Source: Aromatoleum toluvorans (GTDB lineage: Bacteria; Pseudomonadota; Gammaproteobacteria; Burkholderiales; Rhodocyclaceae). Taken from it: a stretch of DNA of 64,000 bases. Below the pieces are notes generated by a model that was not told where the DNA came from, searched no databases, and saw only the letters and a list, made by a program, of their open reading frames with translations. The stretch is from the NCBI RefSeq assembly GCF_012910905.1, contig NZ_WTVN01000010.1, positions 1 to 64,000 on the forward strand. The letters run 5' to 3'. The position numbers and the translations under genes were made by a program. Shown here in pieces: positions 17,520-28,568 of the stretch. The first letter of the stretch is position 1, and the number at the start of each line of letters is the position of its first letter.

Positions 17520-19645
17520 TGACATTGAAAATCGGAATCGACGTCGGGGGCACCTTCACCGATTTCGTCGTTACCCGCGACGGCGCCGAGCCGGCGATCT
17601 TCAAGACGCTGTCGACGCCGTCCGACCCGTCGATCGCGGTGGTCAACGGGCTGACCGAGATCGCCGCGAGCATGCATCCGCCGATGACGCTCGAAGCGTT
17701 CGCGCCGACGATCGCCACGATCGTGCACGGCACGACCGTGACGACCAACGCGACCCTGACCGGCACCGGCGCGAAGAGCGGCCTGCTGACGACGGAAGGC
17801 GTGCGCGACGCGCTGGAAATGCGCCGCGGCGTGCGCGAGGAGCAGTACAACAACCGCTACACCAACGTGAAGCCGCTCGTGCCGCGCTTCCTGCGCGCGG
17901 GCATCCCGGGCCGGCTCGATCGCGACGGCAGCGAGACCGCGCGGCTCGATCTGGATGCGGTGAAGGAGGCGATCGCGCTCTTTCGCCGTGAAGGCGTGCA
18001 GGCGGTGTCGATCTGCTTCATGAACTCCTTCGCCAATCCCGCCCATGAGCAGGCCGCCGCCGAGCTGGTGCGGCGCGAGTTGCCGGCCGCCTACCTGTCG
18101 GTATCAACCGACCTGCTGCCGTCGATCCGCTTCTATGAGCGTGTCAGCACGACGGCGCTCAACTCCTACGTCGGGCCGAAGCTGAACCATTACCTGGACC
18201 AGCTCGTCGGCCGCTTGAAGGGCATCGGCTTCGACGGCCTGCTGCTGATCATGCAGTCGAACGGCGGCGTGATCTCGCCGCAGCTCGCACGCGAGAAGGC
18301 AGCGCTGACGCTGCTGTCCGGCCCCGCCGGCGGGCCGGGCGCGGGCCTGCACTACGTGCGCATCCATGGCCAGAACAAGTGCATCGTCACCGACATGGGC
18401 GGCACGAGCTTCGAGGCCTCGGTGGCGGTCGATGCGCCGATGATCAAGAACGACGGCGAGATCGCGCGCCACAAGATCGCGCTGCCGATGCTCGACATCC
18501 ACACGATCGGCGCCGGTGGCGGCTCGATCGGCTGGCTCGACGAAGGCGGCCTGTTGCGCATGGGCCCGCAGAGCGCCGGCGCGGACCCCGGTCCGGCGTG
18601 CTACGGCAAGGGCGGACGGCTGCCCGCGACGACCGATGCGAACGTCGTGCTGGGCTACCTCGACCCGGACTTCTTCGCCGGCGGGAAGATGAAGCTCGAC
18701 GTGGCCGCCGCGCGCACCGCGATCGAAGAGCACATCGCGCGGCCGATGGGGCTCGGCATCGAGGAGGCGGCGGCCGGCATGTACCGCGTCGCGTGCAACA
18801 ACATGGCGCAGGGCGTGCGCGAGGTGACGATCAAGCGCGGCTTCGATCCGCGCGAGTTCCCGTTCATCCCCGCGGGCGGCGCCGGCCCGATCCACTCCTG
18901 CCTGATCTGCGATGAACTCGAGATCCCGCTGCAGATCGTCCCGCGCGAATCGTCGGTGCTGTGCGCGTTCGGCATGTTGATGAGCGAACTCAAGCACGAC
19001 TTCGTGCGCACTTTCGTGTCGCGGCTCGACGCGGCGGATTGGACGAAGCTCCAGGACATCATCGCCGCGATGGCCGTCGAAGGGGCCCGCCAGCTCGACG
19101 AGGAGCGCATCCCCGAGGAGCGCCGCCGCTTCGACGTGAAGCTCGACTGCCGTTACGTGAAGCAGTACCACGAGGTCTCCTTCGTCGTGCCGCAGGCGCT
19201 GATCGCAACGGGTGACGCCGCAGGCATCGCACGCGCCTTCCACGCCGAGCACAACCGGCTGTACGGCTACTCGCTGGAAGCCGAGAACACGCCGGTCGAG
19301 ATCATCAACGTGCGCGTGCAGGCGATCGGGGTCACCGACAAGCCGGTCGCGCGCCACGAGTCGTGGGCGGGCGAGGATGCGGCGCACGCGCTGAAGGGCC
19401 GGCGCGCCGTCTATATCCCAGAGACCCGGAAGTTCCGCGAAGTCCCGGTCTATGACGGCCACCGCATGCGCCACGGCAACCGCATCGAAGGGCCGGCGAT
19501 GATCGAGCAGGAGACGACCGCAATCTTCGTGTCGGCGTCCTTCGACTGCGTCGTCGATGCGCTGGGTTCGTTTGCGCTGTACCGCAAGGGGCGCGAAGAC
19601 CTCGTCGAGTCGTGCATCGAGGAGAAGAAGGAGGCGCTGGCATGA
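17519..19645 (+). CDS. iaaC: Hydantoinase/carboxylase A-type subunit (oxindoleacetate ring opening)
   Basis: This 708-residue HyuA-type protein opens with the ATP-site motif IGIDVGGTFTDFV. It contains IVHGTTVTTNA, SGPAGG, DMGGTSFEA, TIGAGGGSIGW and GADPGPACYG, all typical of the ATP-hydrolysing hydantoinase/acetone-carboxylase superfamily. With the B-type subunit (iaaE) it is proposed in Aromatoleum to open the lactam ring of 2-oxoindole-3-acetate to (2-aminophenyl)succinate using ATP. Its start overlaps the iaaB stop. Its stop overlaps a small ORF (ATGA) that bridges to iaaE. A close alternative is acetophenone- or acetone-carboxylase activity; the mutase and CoA transferase in the same operon favour the indoleacetate role. 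Confidence 0.8.
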   Translation: MTLKIGIDVGGTFTDFVVTRDGAEPAIFKTLSTPSDPSIAVVNGLTEIAASMHPPMTLEAFAPTIATIVHGTTVTTNATLTGTGAKSGLLTTEGVRDALEMRRGVREEQYNNRYTNVKPLVPRFLRAGIPGRLDRDGSETARLDLDAVKEAIALFRREGVQAVSICFMNSFANPAHEQAAAELVRRELPAAYLSVSTDLLPSIRFYERVSTTALNSYVGPKLNHYLDQLVGRLKGIGFDGLLLIMQSNGGVISPQLAREKAALTLLSGPAGGPGAGLHYVRIHGQNKCIVTDMGGTSFEASVAVDAPMIKNDGEIARHKIALPMLDIHTIGAGGGSIGWLDEGGLLRMGPQSAGADPGPACYGKGGRLPATTDANVVLGYLDPDFFAGGKMKLDVAAARTAIEEHIARPMGLGIEEAAAGMYRVACNNMAQGVREVTIKRGFDPREFPFIPAGGAGPIHSCLICDELEIPLQIVPRESSVLCAFGMLMSELKHDFVRTFVSRLDAADWTKLQDIIAAMAVEGARQLDEERIPEERRRFDVKLDCRYVKQYHEVSFVVPQALIATGDAAGIARAFHAEHNRLYGYSLEAENTPVEIINVRVQAIGVTDKPVARHESWAGEDAAHALKGRRAVYIPETRKFREVPVYDGHRMRHGNRIEGPAMIEQETTAIFVSASFDCVVDALGSFALYRKGREDLVESCIEEKKEALA

Positions 19646-19806
19646 GCATCCTCGGACTGATGTTTCGCGCCCGGCGCCGTAGGGCGGATGAGCCGCGCAG
19701 CGGCGTTATCCGCCGTATGCCGGCTTCCGGCATTGCGCATTCGGCGGAAGGCGCTTCGCTTTTCCGCCCTACGTTTCGCACCAAGGAATGGAGGGTAGTC
19801 CCGTGA
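19642..19806 (+). CDS. REP-derived bridging micro-ORF between iaaC and iaaE (54 codons)
   Basis: The ATG overlaps the iaaC stop (ATGA). The TGA (19804-19806) overlaps the GTG start of iaaE. Most of the frame is the REP element at 19678-19773, yet it stays open. It ends in EWRVVP, whose codons carry the GGAGGGTAGTCC ribosome site of iaaE. A second ORF of the same design sits between iaaK and iaaL. It may serve translation coupling rather than make a functional protein. It occupies the slot where a D gene would be expected in the iaa lettering. Confidence 0.35.
   Translation: MSILGLMFRARRRRADEPRSGVIRRMPASGIAHSAEGASLFRPTFRTKEWRVVP
19678..19773 (+). repeat. REP-type palindromic element, copy 1
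   Basis: CGTAGGGCGGATGAGC ... CTTTTCCGCCCTACG: two hairpins (GGCGGAT/ATCCGCC and GGCGGAA/TTCCGCC) between outer arms CGTAGGGCGGA and TCCGCCCTACG. Same orientation as copy 3 and inverted relative to copies 2 and 4. Confidence 0.85.
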
Positions 19807-21500
19807 CCACGGCCAAAATCGACCCGATCCTGCTGTCGGTCTACGCGCGGACCTTCCGCTCGATCACCGACGAGATGAGCATCTCGATGGAGCAGACGAC
19901 GCGCTCGCCGATCCTGTGCGAGGCCAAGGACTATGTCACTGGCCTGTACGACGGCGACGGCAACATGCTGGAGCAGACCGAGAACCTGCCGATCCTCGCG
20001 TTCTCGCTGGCGCCGGTGTGCAAGTACATCAAGGACTACTTCGGCGACGACCTGCACCCGGGCGACGTGATCTTCCACAACGACGTATTCAGCCTGGGCA
20101 ACCAGAACAACGACGTCGCGGTGTTCAAGCCGGTGTTCTTCGAAGGCCAGCTCGTCGCCTGGACAGCGGTCAAGGGCCACCAGGCCGACATCGGCGGCGC
20201 CGTCGCAGGCGGCTACAACCCGAACGCGGTCGAGGTGTGGCAGGAGGCGCTGCGCATCCCGCCCGTAAAAGTCGTCGAGAAAGGCAAGCGGCGCAAGGAC
20301 GTGTGGAACCTGATCTTCGCCAACGTGCGCCTCGACATCGTGCAGCACGACATGAAAGCCGAGATGGGCGCCTGCACCGTCGGCGAGCGACGCTTCCTGG
20401 AGCTGATCGCGAAGTACGGCGTGGCGAGCTACGAGTCGCACAAGCAGGCGCTCTTCGACGCGACGCGACGGATGATGGAAGCGGAGATCGCGAAGATCCC
20501 GAACGGGCGCTACTCGGGCGAGGGTCGCGTGTATTACGACGGCCGCCATGTCGGTTCGGAATTCACGATCCGCGTCGACATCGAGGTCGAGGACCGCGCC
20601 ATCCGCTTCGACTACTCGCGCACCGACGCGCAGACCAACGGCTTCGTGAACGGCACCTTCACGTCGAGCGCATCGGCGACGATCCTGACGCTGCTGCAGA
20701 TGGTGAACCCCGACATCCCGCACAACGAAGGCATGGTGCAGCCGATCGAGATCGTGATCCCGGAAGGCACGATCCTGAACGCGGCCTACCCGAAGGCGAC
20801 GACCTTCGGCAACCACCTGTGCCCACCGAATGCCGACGCGATCCAGCGCGCGCTCGCGCCGGTGATGCCCGAGCGCGTGACCGCGGGCTGGAACAACCTG
20901 CTCGCGAGTCTGACGACCGGCATCGACCCGAAGACCAACGAGAAATACGTCGACATCGGCTTCATGGGCCTGAAGGGCGGCTCGGGGGCGATGCTCGGCA
21001 CCGACGGCTACGACCACATCGGCATGATCGACGCCTCCGGCGGCGTGCTCGACCAGGACTACGAGATGTTCGAGCAGCAGACGCCGCACCGCCTGATCCG
21101 CCACGAGCTGCTCGCGGATTCGGCCGGCGCCGGCGAATGGCGCGGCGGCCTGGGCGTCGAGACCATCTTCGAGATCGGCTCCAACGACACCCAGCTCGTG
21201 ACCTTCGGCGACGGCGACTTCGAGCCGGCGTTCGGGCTCTTCGGCGGCGGCGAAGGGGGCTTGAACTTCATCCGCCTGCATTATCCCGACGGCACGACCG
21301 TCGTGCCGAAGAACAAGGACCTGATCACCGGCGTGCCGAAAGGCACGATCTACCACCAGGTCGCGAGCGGCGGTGGCGGCTACGGCGATCCGAAGCGGCG
21401 CGATCGCAAGCTGCTCGCCGAGGAGATCCGCAACGGCGTCATTTCGGAGAAGGCGGCGCGCGAGCTGTACGGCTACGAGCCGGAAAAGGTTCCGGCATGA
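19803..21500 (+). CDS. iaaE: Hydantoinase/carboxylase B-type subunit
   Basis: This 565-residue HyuB-type subunit is marked by LLSVYARTFRSITDEMS, VIFHNDVFSLGNQNNDV, HQADIGG and the C-terminal SGGGGYGDPKRRD, all standard for this family. It pairs with iaaC. GTG 19803 is chosen because GGAGGG sits eight bases upstream and the same leader drives iaaL; an in-frame ATG at 19788 overlaps that ribosome site. It ends ATGA into iaaF. The gap to iaaC holds a REP element rather than the usual tight coupling. The substrate assignment (2-oxoindole-3-acetate) comes from gene context and knowledge of Aromatoleum. Confidence 0.8.
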   Translation: MTTAKIDPILLSVYARTFRSITDEMSISMEQTTRSPILCEAKDYVTGLYDGDGNMLEQTENLPILAFSLAPVCKYIKDYFGDDLHPGDVIFHNDVFSLGNQNNDVAVFKPVFFEGQLVAWTAVKGHQADIGGAVAGGYNPNAVEVWQEALRIPPVKVVEKGKRRKDVWNLIFANVRLDIVQHDMKAEMGACTVGERRFLELIAKYGVASYESHKQALFDATRRMMEAEIAKIPNGRYSGEGRVYYDGRHVGSEFTIRVDIEVEDRAIRFDYSRTDAQTNGFVNGTFTSSASATILTLLQMVNPDIPHNEGMVQPIEIVIPEGTILNAAYPKATTFGNHLCPPNADAIQRALAPVMPERVTAGWNNLLASLTTGIDPKTNEKYVDIGFMGLKGGSGAMLGTDGYDHIGMIDASGGVLDQDYEMFEQQTPHRLIRHELLADSAGAGEWRGGLGVETIFEIGSNDTQLVTFGDGDFEPAFGLFGGGEGGLNFIRLHYPDGTTVVPKNKDLITGVPKGTIYHQVASGGGGYGDPKRRDRKLLAEEIRNGVISEKAARELYGYEPEKVPA

Positions 21501-22626
21501 ACTTCGACCTCACCGACGAACAGCGCGCGATCCGCGACACTTTCGCGCGCTTCTGCGACGAACGCATCGCGCCGCAGGCCGCCGCGCTCGACGAGGCGCA
21601 CGCGTTCCCGCGCGCGCTCTTCCGCGAGCTCGGCGAGCTCGGCTTCTTCGGCATGCGCTATCCGGAATCGGTCGGCGGCACCGGGCTCGCGCTGACCGAG
21701 TTCTGCCTCGCGCTGACCGAGGTCGCGCGCGGCTCGATGTCGCTCGCCGGCGCGGTCGCGATGCAGTCGCTGATGGGCACGAAGTTCCTGCAGCTCCTCG
21801 GCAACGCCGACATCGTCGAGCGTCTGTTCAAGCCGGCGCTGCGCGGCGACCGGATCGGCGCGATCTGCATGACCGAGCCGAACGCGGGCTCGGACCTCGA
21901 ATCGATTGCGACCACCGCGACGAAGGTCGACGGCGGCTACGTGATCAACGGCCAGAAGACCTGGATCACCTCCGCGCCGCTCGCCGATTTCTTCACGGTG
22001 TTCGCGCGGGCCGGCGAGGAAAGGAAGCTGACGATCTTCCTCGTCGAGAAGGAGTTCAGGGGCCTCACCGTCGGCCGCGAAATCCACAAGATGGGCGTGT
22101 GGGCGCTGCCGACCTCCGAAGTCGCCTTCAACGACTGCTTCGTGCCGGACAGCCACCGCCTTTCGAAGGAGGAAGGCGACGGCGAGGGGCATCTGAGGAA
22201 GACGCTCGCCGAGATTCGCATCATCACCGGCGCGATGGCGCTCGGCGTCGCGCGCGCGGCGCTGGATGAAGCCGTGCGCTACGCCGGCGAGCGCCAGCAG
22301 TTCGGCAAACCGATCAACCGCTTCCAGGCGATCCAGCTGAAGCTCGCGGAGATGGCGACCGGGCTCGAAGCGGCGACCGCCCTCGTCCACCGCGCCGCCT
22401 GGCTGTGCGACGCGAAGCGCCCGCATCACAAGGAGGCCGCGATGGCGAAGCTGTTTGCGACCGAGACCGCCGCCTCGATCTGCGACCAGGCCGCGCGCGT
22501 GCTCGCGTCCTACGGCTACGCGATGGAGTACCCGGTGCAGCGCTACCTGCGCGACGTGCGCTTCACGCTGATCGGCGGCGGCACCAGCGAAATCCTCAAA
22601 CTCGTCATTGCGAAGGAGGTCAGCGC

Positions 22627-22630
<4 letters not shown>
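21497..22630 (+). CDS. iaaF: Acyl-CoA dehydrogenase, (2-aminobenzyl)malonyl-CoA-type, decarboxylating
   Basis: This 377-residue FAD acyl-CoA dehydrogenase has the usual motifs ICMTEPNAGSDL, NGQKTWIT and RQQFGKPI. The catalytic-base position near the C-terminus (normally the Glu of YEGTSE) is Gly361 in IGGGTSE. IaaF of Aromatoleum is described as a benzylmalonyl-CoA dehydrogenase, which oxidises and decarboxylates. With a leaving alpha-carboxylate, no proton-abstracting base is needed, which fits the missing Glu (inference). It should give 2-aminocinnamoyl-CoA. It is coupled by ATGA overlaps on both sides, directly before the mutase that would make its substrate. Confidence 0.82.
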
Positions 22631-23027
<397 letters not shown>

Positions 23028-23031
<4 letters not shown>

Positions 23032-24641
23032 ACGACCGTGCGCAGACGACCGTGAAACGCGTCCTCAACGAATCCGGCCTCGAAGTCCAGCAGCTCTACA
23101 CCGCCGACGACGTCGCGGCCAGCGGCGGCGACGCGATGATAGGCCTGCCGGGGGAATATCCCTTCACCCGCGGCATCCATCGCGAGATGTACCGCAAGCA
23201 GCCTTGGACAATGCGCCAGTACGCGGGCTTCGGCAATCCGCAGGACACGAACCAGCGTTTCAAGTACCTGATCGCGAACGGCCAGACGGGCCTGAACGTC
23301 GCGTTCGACCTGCCCACGCAGATCGGCCTCGACTCGGACGACCCGCTCGCCGCCGGCGAGATCGGCCGCGTGGGCATGTCGGTGGACACCTTGCGCGACT
23401 TCGAGATCGCATTCGAGGGCATCGACCTCGAGAAGATCACCGTGTCGATGACGATCAACGGTGCGGCGGCCATCGCGATCGCGATGTACCTGGCGATGGC
23501 CGAGAAGCGCGGCTACGACGTCAAGCAGCTGCGCGGCACGGCGCAGAACGACATCCTCAAGGAGTTCATCGGCCGCGGCACCTGGATCTTCCCGGTCGAG
23601 CCGTCGATCAAGCTCGTCGGCGACACGATCGAGTACTGCGCGCAGCACGCGCCGAAGTACAGCCCGGTGTCGGTGTGCGGCTACCACATTCGCGAGTCGG
23701 GCGCGACGCCGGCCGAGGAGATGGCCTACGCGTTCTGCATCGCCCGGGCGTACGCCGATGAGGTCATCGCACGCGGGCTCCACGTCGACGAGTTCGCCGG
23801 GCGGCTGTCGTACAACTTCAACATCTTCGGCAACCTCTTCGAGCAGGTCTGCAAGTTCCGCGCGGGCCGCAGTCTGTGGGCGAAGATCATGAAGGAGGAA
23901 TACCAGGCGGAGAAGCCCGGCTCGATGTGGCTGCGCATGATCGCGGCGGGCGGCGGCGGCGGGCTGACCTTCGAGCAGCCCGAGCTCAACATCGTGCGCG
24001 GCGCCTATTACGCACTGATCAGCGCGCTCTCGGGCACGCAGACGATGGCGTTGTGCTCGTACGACGAGGCCTACACCATCCCGACCGAGTATTCGGCACG
24101 CATCTCGCTGCGCACGATGCAGATCCTCATCGCAGAGATGGGCCTTACCGAGACGGTCGATCCGCTCGGCGGCTCGTACTACGTCGAGACGATGACGAAC
24201 CAGATGCGCGAGAAGATGGAGCAGATCATCGCCGAGACCGACGCGCAGGGCGGCATCGTCAAGCTCGTCTCCGAAGGCGCGATCCAGGCCAAGGTGTCCG
24301 CGCAGGCCTACAAGATGCAGCGCGACATCGAGAGCGGCAAGTTCCCCAAGGTCGGCGTCAACTGCTACCGCAACGACCAGGAGGACGAGCATCCGGTCGA
24401 CTTCCACCCCTACAACGAGGACGACGCGCGCGTGCAGATCGAGTCGCTGAACCGCGTGCGCGCCGAGCGCGATGCGGAGCGCGTCACGCGTGCGCTCGCC
24501 GCGGTGGGCGAGGCCGCGCGGGCCGGCACGAACGTCATGCCGGCGATCGTCGAGGCGGTGAAGGCCTACGCGAGCGTCGGCGAGATCACGCAGGAACTGG
24601 TGAAAGTGTTCGGACGGTACCAGGAACCGATCCGCTTCTGA
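23028..24641 (+). CDS. iaaH: Adenosylcobalamin-dependent acyl-CoA mutase, large subunit
   Basis: This 537-residue TIM-barrel subunit belongs to the methylmalonyl-CoA mutase family. With a constant offset of 24 to the Propionibacterium enzyme it keeps Tyr65 (Tyr89), Gln173 (Gln197), Arg183 (Arg207, the carboxylate binder) and His220 (His244). Isobutyryl- and 2-hydroxyisobutyryl-CoA mutases instead have Phe/Ile and Gln at the Tyr89 and Arg207 positions. The substrate is therefore a dicarboxylic acyl-CoA, matching the proposed (2-aminophenyl)succinyl-CoA. Tyr75 of the model enzyme is His51 here, which may help fit an aryl group (inference). Start ATG 23028 overlaps the small-subunit stop. Confidence 0.85.
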
Positions 24642-24665
24642 GGAAAAGCACGGAACGGAACAACG

Positions 24666-24774
24666 CGTAGGGCGGAAAAGCGAAGCGCCTTCCGCCGCAT
24701 GTAATCCGGGTTTCAGCACCATCAACAGACGAAACACATGCGGCGGATAACGCCTTCGGCTCATCCGCCCTACG
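24666..24774 (+). repeat. REP-type palindromic element, copy 2
   Basis: CGTAGGGCGGAAAAGCGAAG ... ATCCGCCCTACG between the mutase and the molybdenum hydroxylase genes. Same hairpin pair as copy 1 in the opposite order, with about 50 bp of unrelated spacer. It does not carry a bridging ORF. Confidence 0.85.
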
Positions 24775-24822
24775 AAATGCGGCACGAAGGACCGATTTGA
24801 TGACAAGTTCTGAGGAAATAAT

Positions 24823-25689
24823 ATGACGGGACTGGAACGATATGCCGCGCCGCAGAGCCTCGACGAGGCGCTCGGCATCCTGCAGCAGGGCGAGGTGACG
24901 ATACTGGCGGGCGGCACCGACCTGATGCCGCAGACGAAAGCCGGCCGCATCGCATTCAAGCCGACGCTGATGAACATCGGCCGCGTCGCCGGACTGAAGG
25001 GCGTCACGCTCGACGGCGGACACCTGCGCATCGCTGCCCTCACCACGATCAGCGAGCTCCTTCGCGATCCGCTCGTCGCGCAGCACGCGCCGGTGCTCGC
25101 CGAGGCTTGCGATCACTTCGCGAGCGACCAGATCCGCAACGCCGGCACGCTCGGCGGCAACATCAACAACGCCTCGCCCGCGGGCGACACGCTCGTGCCG
25201 CTGATCGTGCTCGACGCGGAAGTCGAACTCGCCTCGAAGCCCAATGGCAGCGTCAGCACGCGCCGCATGCCGCTCGCCGAGTTCTTCACCGGCCCGGGCA
25301 GGACGAAGCGCGCCGGCAACGAGTTGCTGACCGCCGTGCGCATCCCGCTGCCGAAACCGGGTCACGTCGCACGCTTCTACAAGTTCGGCACGCGCCCCGC
25401 GCTCGACATCTCGACGATCTCGATCGGCATCGCCGGCATCAAGCGCGACGGCGCGCTCACGGATACCCGCGTCGCCTTCGGCGCGGTCGCCCCGACGCCG
25501 GTCCGCGCCCCGCGCACCGAAGCCGCACTCGAAGGTCGCCGCCTCGACAGCGACGCGATCGAAGCTGCCGCCGGCGCCGCGCGCGACGAGGTGAACCCGA
25601 TCGACGACGTGCGCGCCAGCGCGTGGTACCGCAAGGAACTGATCCACAACATGACCAAGAGGATGCTCGACCATGTTGCTCAAGCATGA
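24823..25689 (+). CDS. iaaI: Molybdenum hydroxylase FAD subunit (CoxM type)
   Basis: This 288-residue protein is the FAD-binding subunit of a xanthine-dehydrogenase-family enzyme, with the two FAD motifs ILAGGTDLMP (about residue 28) and NAGTLGGNINNASPAGD (about 106). It moves electrons from the 2Fe-2S subunit to an acceptor. In the iaa pathway such an enzyme would hydroxylate indoleacetate at C2 to 2-oxoindole-3-acetate with water as the oxygen source, so it works without O2. GAGGA precedes ATG 24823. The end overlaps the next gene by 17 bp. Letters I, J, K follow operon order (inference). Confidence 0.83.
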   Translation: MTGLERYAAPQSLDEALGILQQGEVTILAGGTDLMPQTKAGRIAFKPTLMNIGRVAGLKGVTLDGGHLRIAALTTISELLRDPLVAQHAPVLAEACDHFASDQIRNAGTLGGNINNASPAGDTLVPLIVLDAEVELASKPNGSVSTRRMPLAEFFTGPGRTKRAGNELLTAVRIPLPKPGHVARFYKFGTRPALDISTISIGIAGIKRDGALTDTRVAFGAVAPTPVRAPRTEAALEGRRLDSDAIEAAAGAARDEVNPIDDVRASAWYRKELIHNMTKRMLDHVAQA

Positions 25690-26146
25690 CATCGAATTCA
25701 CGCTGAACGGCGTCACAAAAAGGCTCACCGTCGACGTCACGATGAACGCGCTCGACCTGCTGCGCGACGTGGTCGGGCTGACCGGCACGAAGTACGGCTG
25801 TGGCGAAGGCGAGTGCGGCGCGTGCACGATCCGCGTCGATGGCGAGACGCGCAATTCCTGCCTGATGTTCGCCGTCGATTTCGACGGCCGCGACATCGTC
25901 ACGATCGAGGGACTCGCCGCCGACCCGAAGGCCGATGCGCTGCGCGAGTCCTTCGTCGAGCACGGCGCGGTGCAGTGCGGTTTCTGCACGCCGGGCATGG
26001 TGATGCAGGCGTCCCACATCCTCGACGCGCATCCGGATGCCGACGCGGAGACCATCAAGCGCGGCCTCGAAGGGAACCTGTGCCGCTGCACCGGCTACAA
26101 GAAGATCGTCGACGCGGTCGAATCCGCGTGCTGCGGCGGCCGATGA
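25673..26146 (+). CDS. iaaJ: Molybdenum hydroxylase 2x[2Fe-2S] subunit (CoxS type)
   Basis: This 157-residue protein has eight cysteines in the standard arrangement: YGCGEGECGACT with a later Cys in NSCL for the plant-ferredoxin-type cluster, and CGFCTPG ... CRCTGY for the helical-bundle cluster. It links the molybdenum site to FAD. The start at 25673 overlaps the end of the FAD subunit, and the Mo subunit starts 13 bp after the stop with its own GAGGAG site. Confidence 0.9.
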   Translation: MLLKHDIEFTLNGVTKRLTVDVTMNALDLLRDVVGLTGTKYGCGEGECGACTIRVDGETRNSCLMFAVDFDGRDIVTIEGLAADPKADALRESFVEHGAVQCGFCTPGMVMQASHILDAHPDADAETIKRGLEGNLCRCTGYKKIVDAVESACCGGR

Positions 26147-26159
26147 GGAGAACGACAGC

Positions 26160-28568
26160 ATGAACGTCGCAGAAAAACCCGTCATCACGGCCGACTCGCT
26201 GATCGGCCAGCGCATCCAGAAGAAGGACGCGCCCGAGAAAGCCGCCGGCAAGACGCGCTACATCCAGGACATGATCGTGCCGGGCATGCTGCACGCGAAA
26301 ATCCTGCGCTCGTCGCGCGTGCATGCGCGGATCAGGAGCATCGACACGTCGGCCGCGAAGGCGCTGCCGGGCGTGCATGTCGTCCTCACCGCGGCGGATG
26401 TGCCGGACCAGCAGCCCATCGGCGTGGCGCGCGACCATCTGCCGCTGAAGGGCGAACGCGTGCGCAGCCTGCGCGACGAGATCGCCGCCGTCGCCGCCGA
26501 CAGCGAGGAGATCGCCGAGGCCGCGCTAAAACTGATCCGTGTCGAATACGAGGATCTGCCGGTCATCGCCACGCCCGAGGACGCGGTCAAGGCCGACGCG
26601 CCGCTGATCCACCCTGCCCCGCTCGACGCCGACGGCAAGCCGAAGACCGTGCCGCCGAAGACGCCGATCGCGTTCGCCGGCAAGGCGGACAACATCGCGA
26701 TGCGCTTCGACTACACGCACGGTGACGTCGCCGCTGCCGAAGCCGAGTCCGATGTCGTCGTCGAGGACACGTTCCAGCTGCATTACGTCACGCACTGCTG
26801 CATGGGCGTGTCGGGCGTCATCGCCGAGTTCGACGCGTCCGGCAACCTGCTGATGTATTCGAACACGCAGGTGCCCTTCCTGCACAAGCGCGAGTTTGCG
26901 GAATATCTCAACATCGACCCGAGCCGCGTGCGCATCATCCAGCCGCCGATCGGCGGCGGCTTCGGCTCCAAGCTCGACATCTACCCCTTCGAGGTCATCT
27001 GCATCTTCCTCGCGCGCGCCGCGAAGCGCCCCGTGAAGATGGTCTTTACGCGCAAGGAAGAGTTTCTGGCCTCGCCCACGCGCCAGCCGGTGCTGCTGAC
27101 CTTGCGATCGGGCTGCAGAAAGGACGGCACGCTGACCTTCCGCCAGGTGCACACACTGCACGACAACGGCGCCTACACATCGTGGGGCGCGACGACGCCC
27201 TTCGTGATGATGCAGACCTTCTCGTCGTTGTACCGCGTGCCGGCCTGCGACTACCACACGACGGTGGCGTACACGAACAACCCGTACGCCGGCTCCTTCC
27301 GCGGCTACGGCAACCTCCAGGCGACCTTCGCCATCGAGCAGCACATGGACATGCTGGCCGAACGGATCGGCATGGACCCGCTCGACTTCCGGCTGAAGAA
27401 CGCGCAGGAGGCCGGCGAAGTCACCGGCCAGGGCATGACGTTCAAGAGCTGCGGATTCAGGGAGTGCCTGACAACCGCGGCCGAGCGCAGCGACTACCGG
27501 AAGAAGCACGCCGACAACCTCGCCCACCGCGACGCCCCGGGACCGGTGAAGCGCGGCATCGGCATCGCGTCGATGCTGCACGTCGGCGGCGGCGCGAAGA
27601 TTTATCCGTCGGACGGCTGCGGCACGATCCTGAAGCTCGATGACTTCGCGAACGTCACGCTCATCACCGGCGCCTCCGAGATCGGCCAGGGCTCGGAGAC
27701 GGTGCTGTCGCAGCTCGTCTGCGAGGAGCTGGGTCTGCCGATCTCGGCAGTCACCGTCGTCAATAACGACACCGCGATCACGCCTTGGGACGTCGGCGTA
27801 CACGCGAGCCGCACGACCTTCATCGCCGGCAATTCGGCAATCGGCGCGGCGCGCAAGGCCAAGGCGAAGATCCTCGCGGCGGCGGCGAAGAAGCACGGCT
27901 GCGACGAGGCGACGCTGGACCTGCGCGGCGGCTTCGTCGTCGTTGCCGAGACCGGCGAACCGGTCGTCGAGCTCGCGCGCCTGATGCGGAACCTCCACTT
28001 CTCCGACAAGGCCGAGCTCGTCATGACGACCTTCTACTACGAGCCGCCGAGCGTGCATCAGGACAAGGCCTTCAAGGGCGACGTGTCGGCCGCGTACGCG
28101 TGGGCGGCGCAGGTGGTCGAAGTCGAGGTCGATACCGACACCGGCATCGTGAAGATGACGAAGGTCACCGGCACCCACGACGTCGGCCGCGTGCTCAACC
28201 GCCTCGGCCTCGAAGGCCAGATCGAGGGCGGCGTCGTCATGGGCCAGGGCTACGCCCTGACCGAGAACCTGATCGTCGAAAACGGCGTCACGCGCAACCC
28301 GAACTTCCGCGACTACAAGCTCGTGACCGCGCCGGAGATCCCGGAGATGGACATCACGTTCGTCGAGTCCATGGACGGCGAAGGTCCGCAGGGCGCGAAG
28401 GGCGTCGGCGAAGCGCCGGCGATCTGCATCGCCGCAGCGGCTGCGAACGCGATCTACAACGCGACCGGGGTGCGCATCTTCGCCCTGCCCTTCACGCCGG
28501 AAGCGGTGTACCGGGCGCTCCGCGGCAAGGCCGAAAAGCCGCACTGGGAAGCGTGGCAGCCGGAATGA
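26160..28568 (+). CDS. iaaK: Molybdenum hydroxylase catalytic subunit (CoxL/XdhB type)
   Basis: This 802-residue protein is the molybdopterin subunit. It has GGGFGSK (about residue 265), SFRGYG (about 380), [10 protein letters not shown] (about 505) and, near the C-terminus, KGVGEAP with the conserved active-site Glu. There is no CoxL-type Cys loop that I can see, so CO dehydrogenase is unlikely. It should catalyse hydroxylation of a heteroaromatic ring carbon, here proposed as C2 of indoleacetate. Start ATG 26160 has GAGGAG nine bases upstream; a longer in-frame reading would overlap the FeS gene. Its stop overlaps a small bridging ORF. Confidence 0.85.
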   Translation: MNVAEKPVITADSLIGQRIQKKDAPEKAAGKTRYIQDMIVPGMLHAKILRSSRVHARIRSIDTSAAKALPGVHVVLTAADVPDQQPIGVARDHLPLKGERVRSLRDEIAAVAADSEEIAEAALKLIRVEYEDLPVIATPEDAVKADAPLIHPAPLDADGKPKTVPPKTPIAFAGKADNIAMRFDYTHGDVAAAEAESDVVVEDTFQLHYVTHCCMGVSGVIAEFDASGNLLMYSNTQVPFLHKREFAEYLNIDPSRVRIIQPPIGGGFGSKLDIYPFEVICIFLARAAKRPVKMVFTRKEEFLASPTRQPVLLTLRSGCRKDGTLTFRQVHTLHDNGAYTSWGATTPFVMMQTFSSLYRVPACDYHTTVAYTNNPYAGSFRGYGNLQATFAIEQHMDMLAERIGMDPLDFRLKNAQEAGEVTGQGMTFKSCGFRECLTTAAERSDYRKKHADNLAHRDAPGPVKRGIGIASMLHVGGGAKIYPSDGCGTILKLDDFANVTLITGASEIGQGSETVLSQLVCEELGLPISAVTVVNNDTAITPWDVGVHASRTTFIAGNSAIGAARKAKAKILAAAAKKHGCDEATLDLRGGFVVVAETGEPVVELARLMRNLHFSDKAELVMTTFYYEPPSVHQDKAFKGDVSAAYAWAAQVVEVEVDTDTGIVKMTKVTGTHDVGRVLNRLGLEGQIEGGVVMGQGYALTENLIVENGVTRNPNFRDYKLVTAPEIPEMDITFVESMDGEGPQGAKGVGEAPAICIAAAAANAIYNATGVRIFALPFTPEAVYRALRGKAEKPHWEAWQPE

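Noticed and set aside
17519-21500. Acetophenone or acetone carboxylase for the HyuA/HyuB pair
   Set aside because: The families are shared, but the same operon has a dicarboxylyl-CoA mutase, a CoA transferase and a molybdenum hydroxylase, which fit lactam ring opening in indoleacetate degradation better than ketone carboxylation.
26160-28568. Carbon monoxide dehydrogenase large subunit
   Set aside because: The three-gene layout is the same, but I see no CoxL-type Cys active-site loop, and the context is aromatic degradation.
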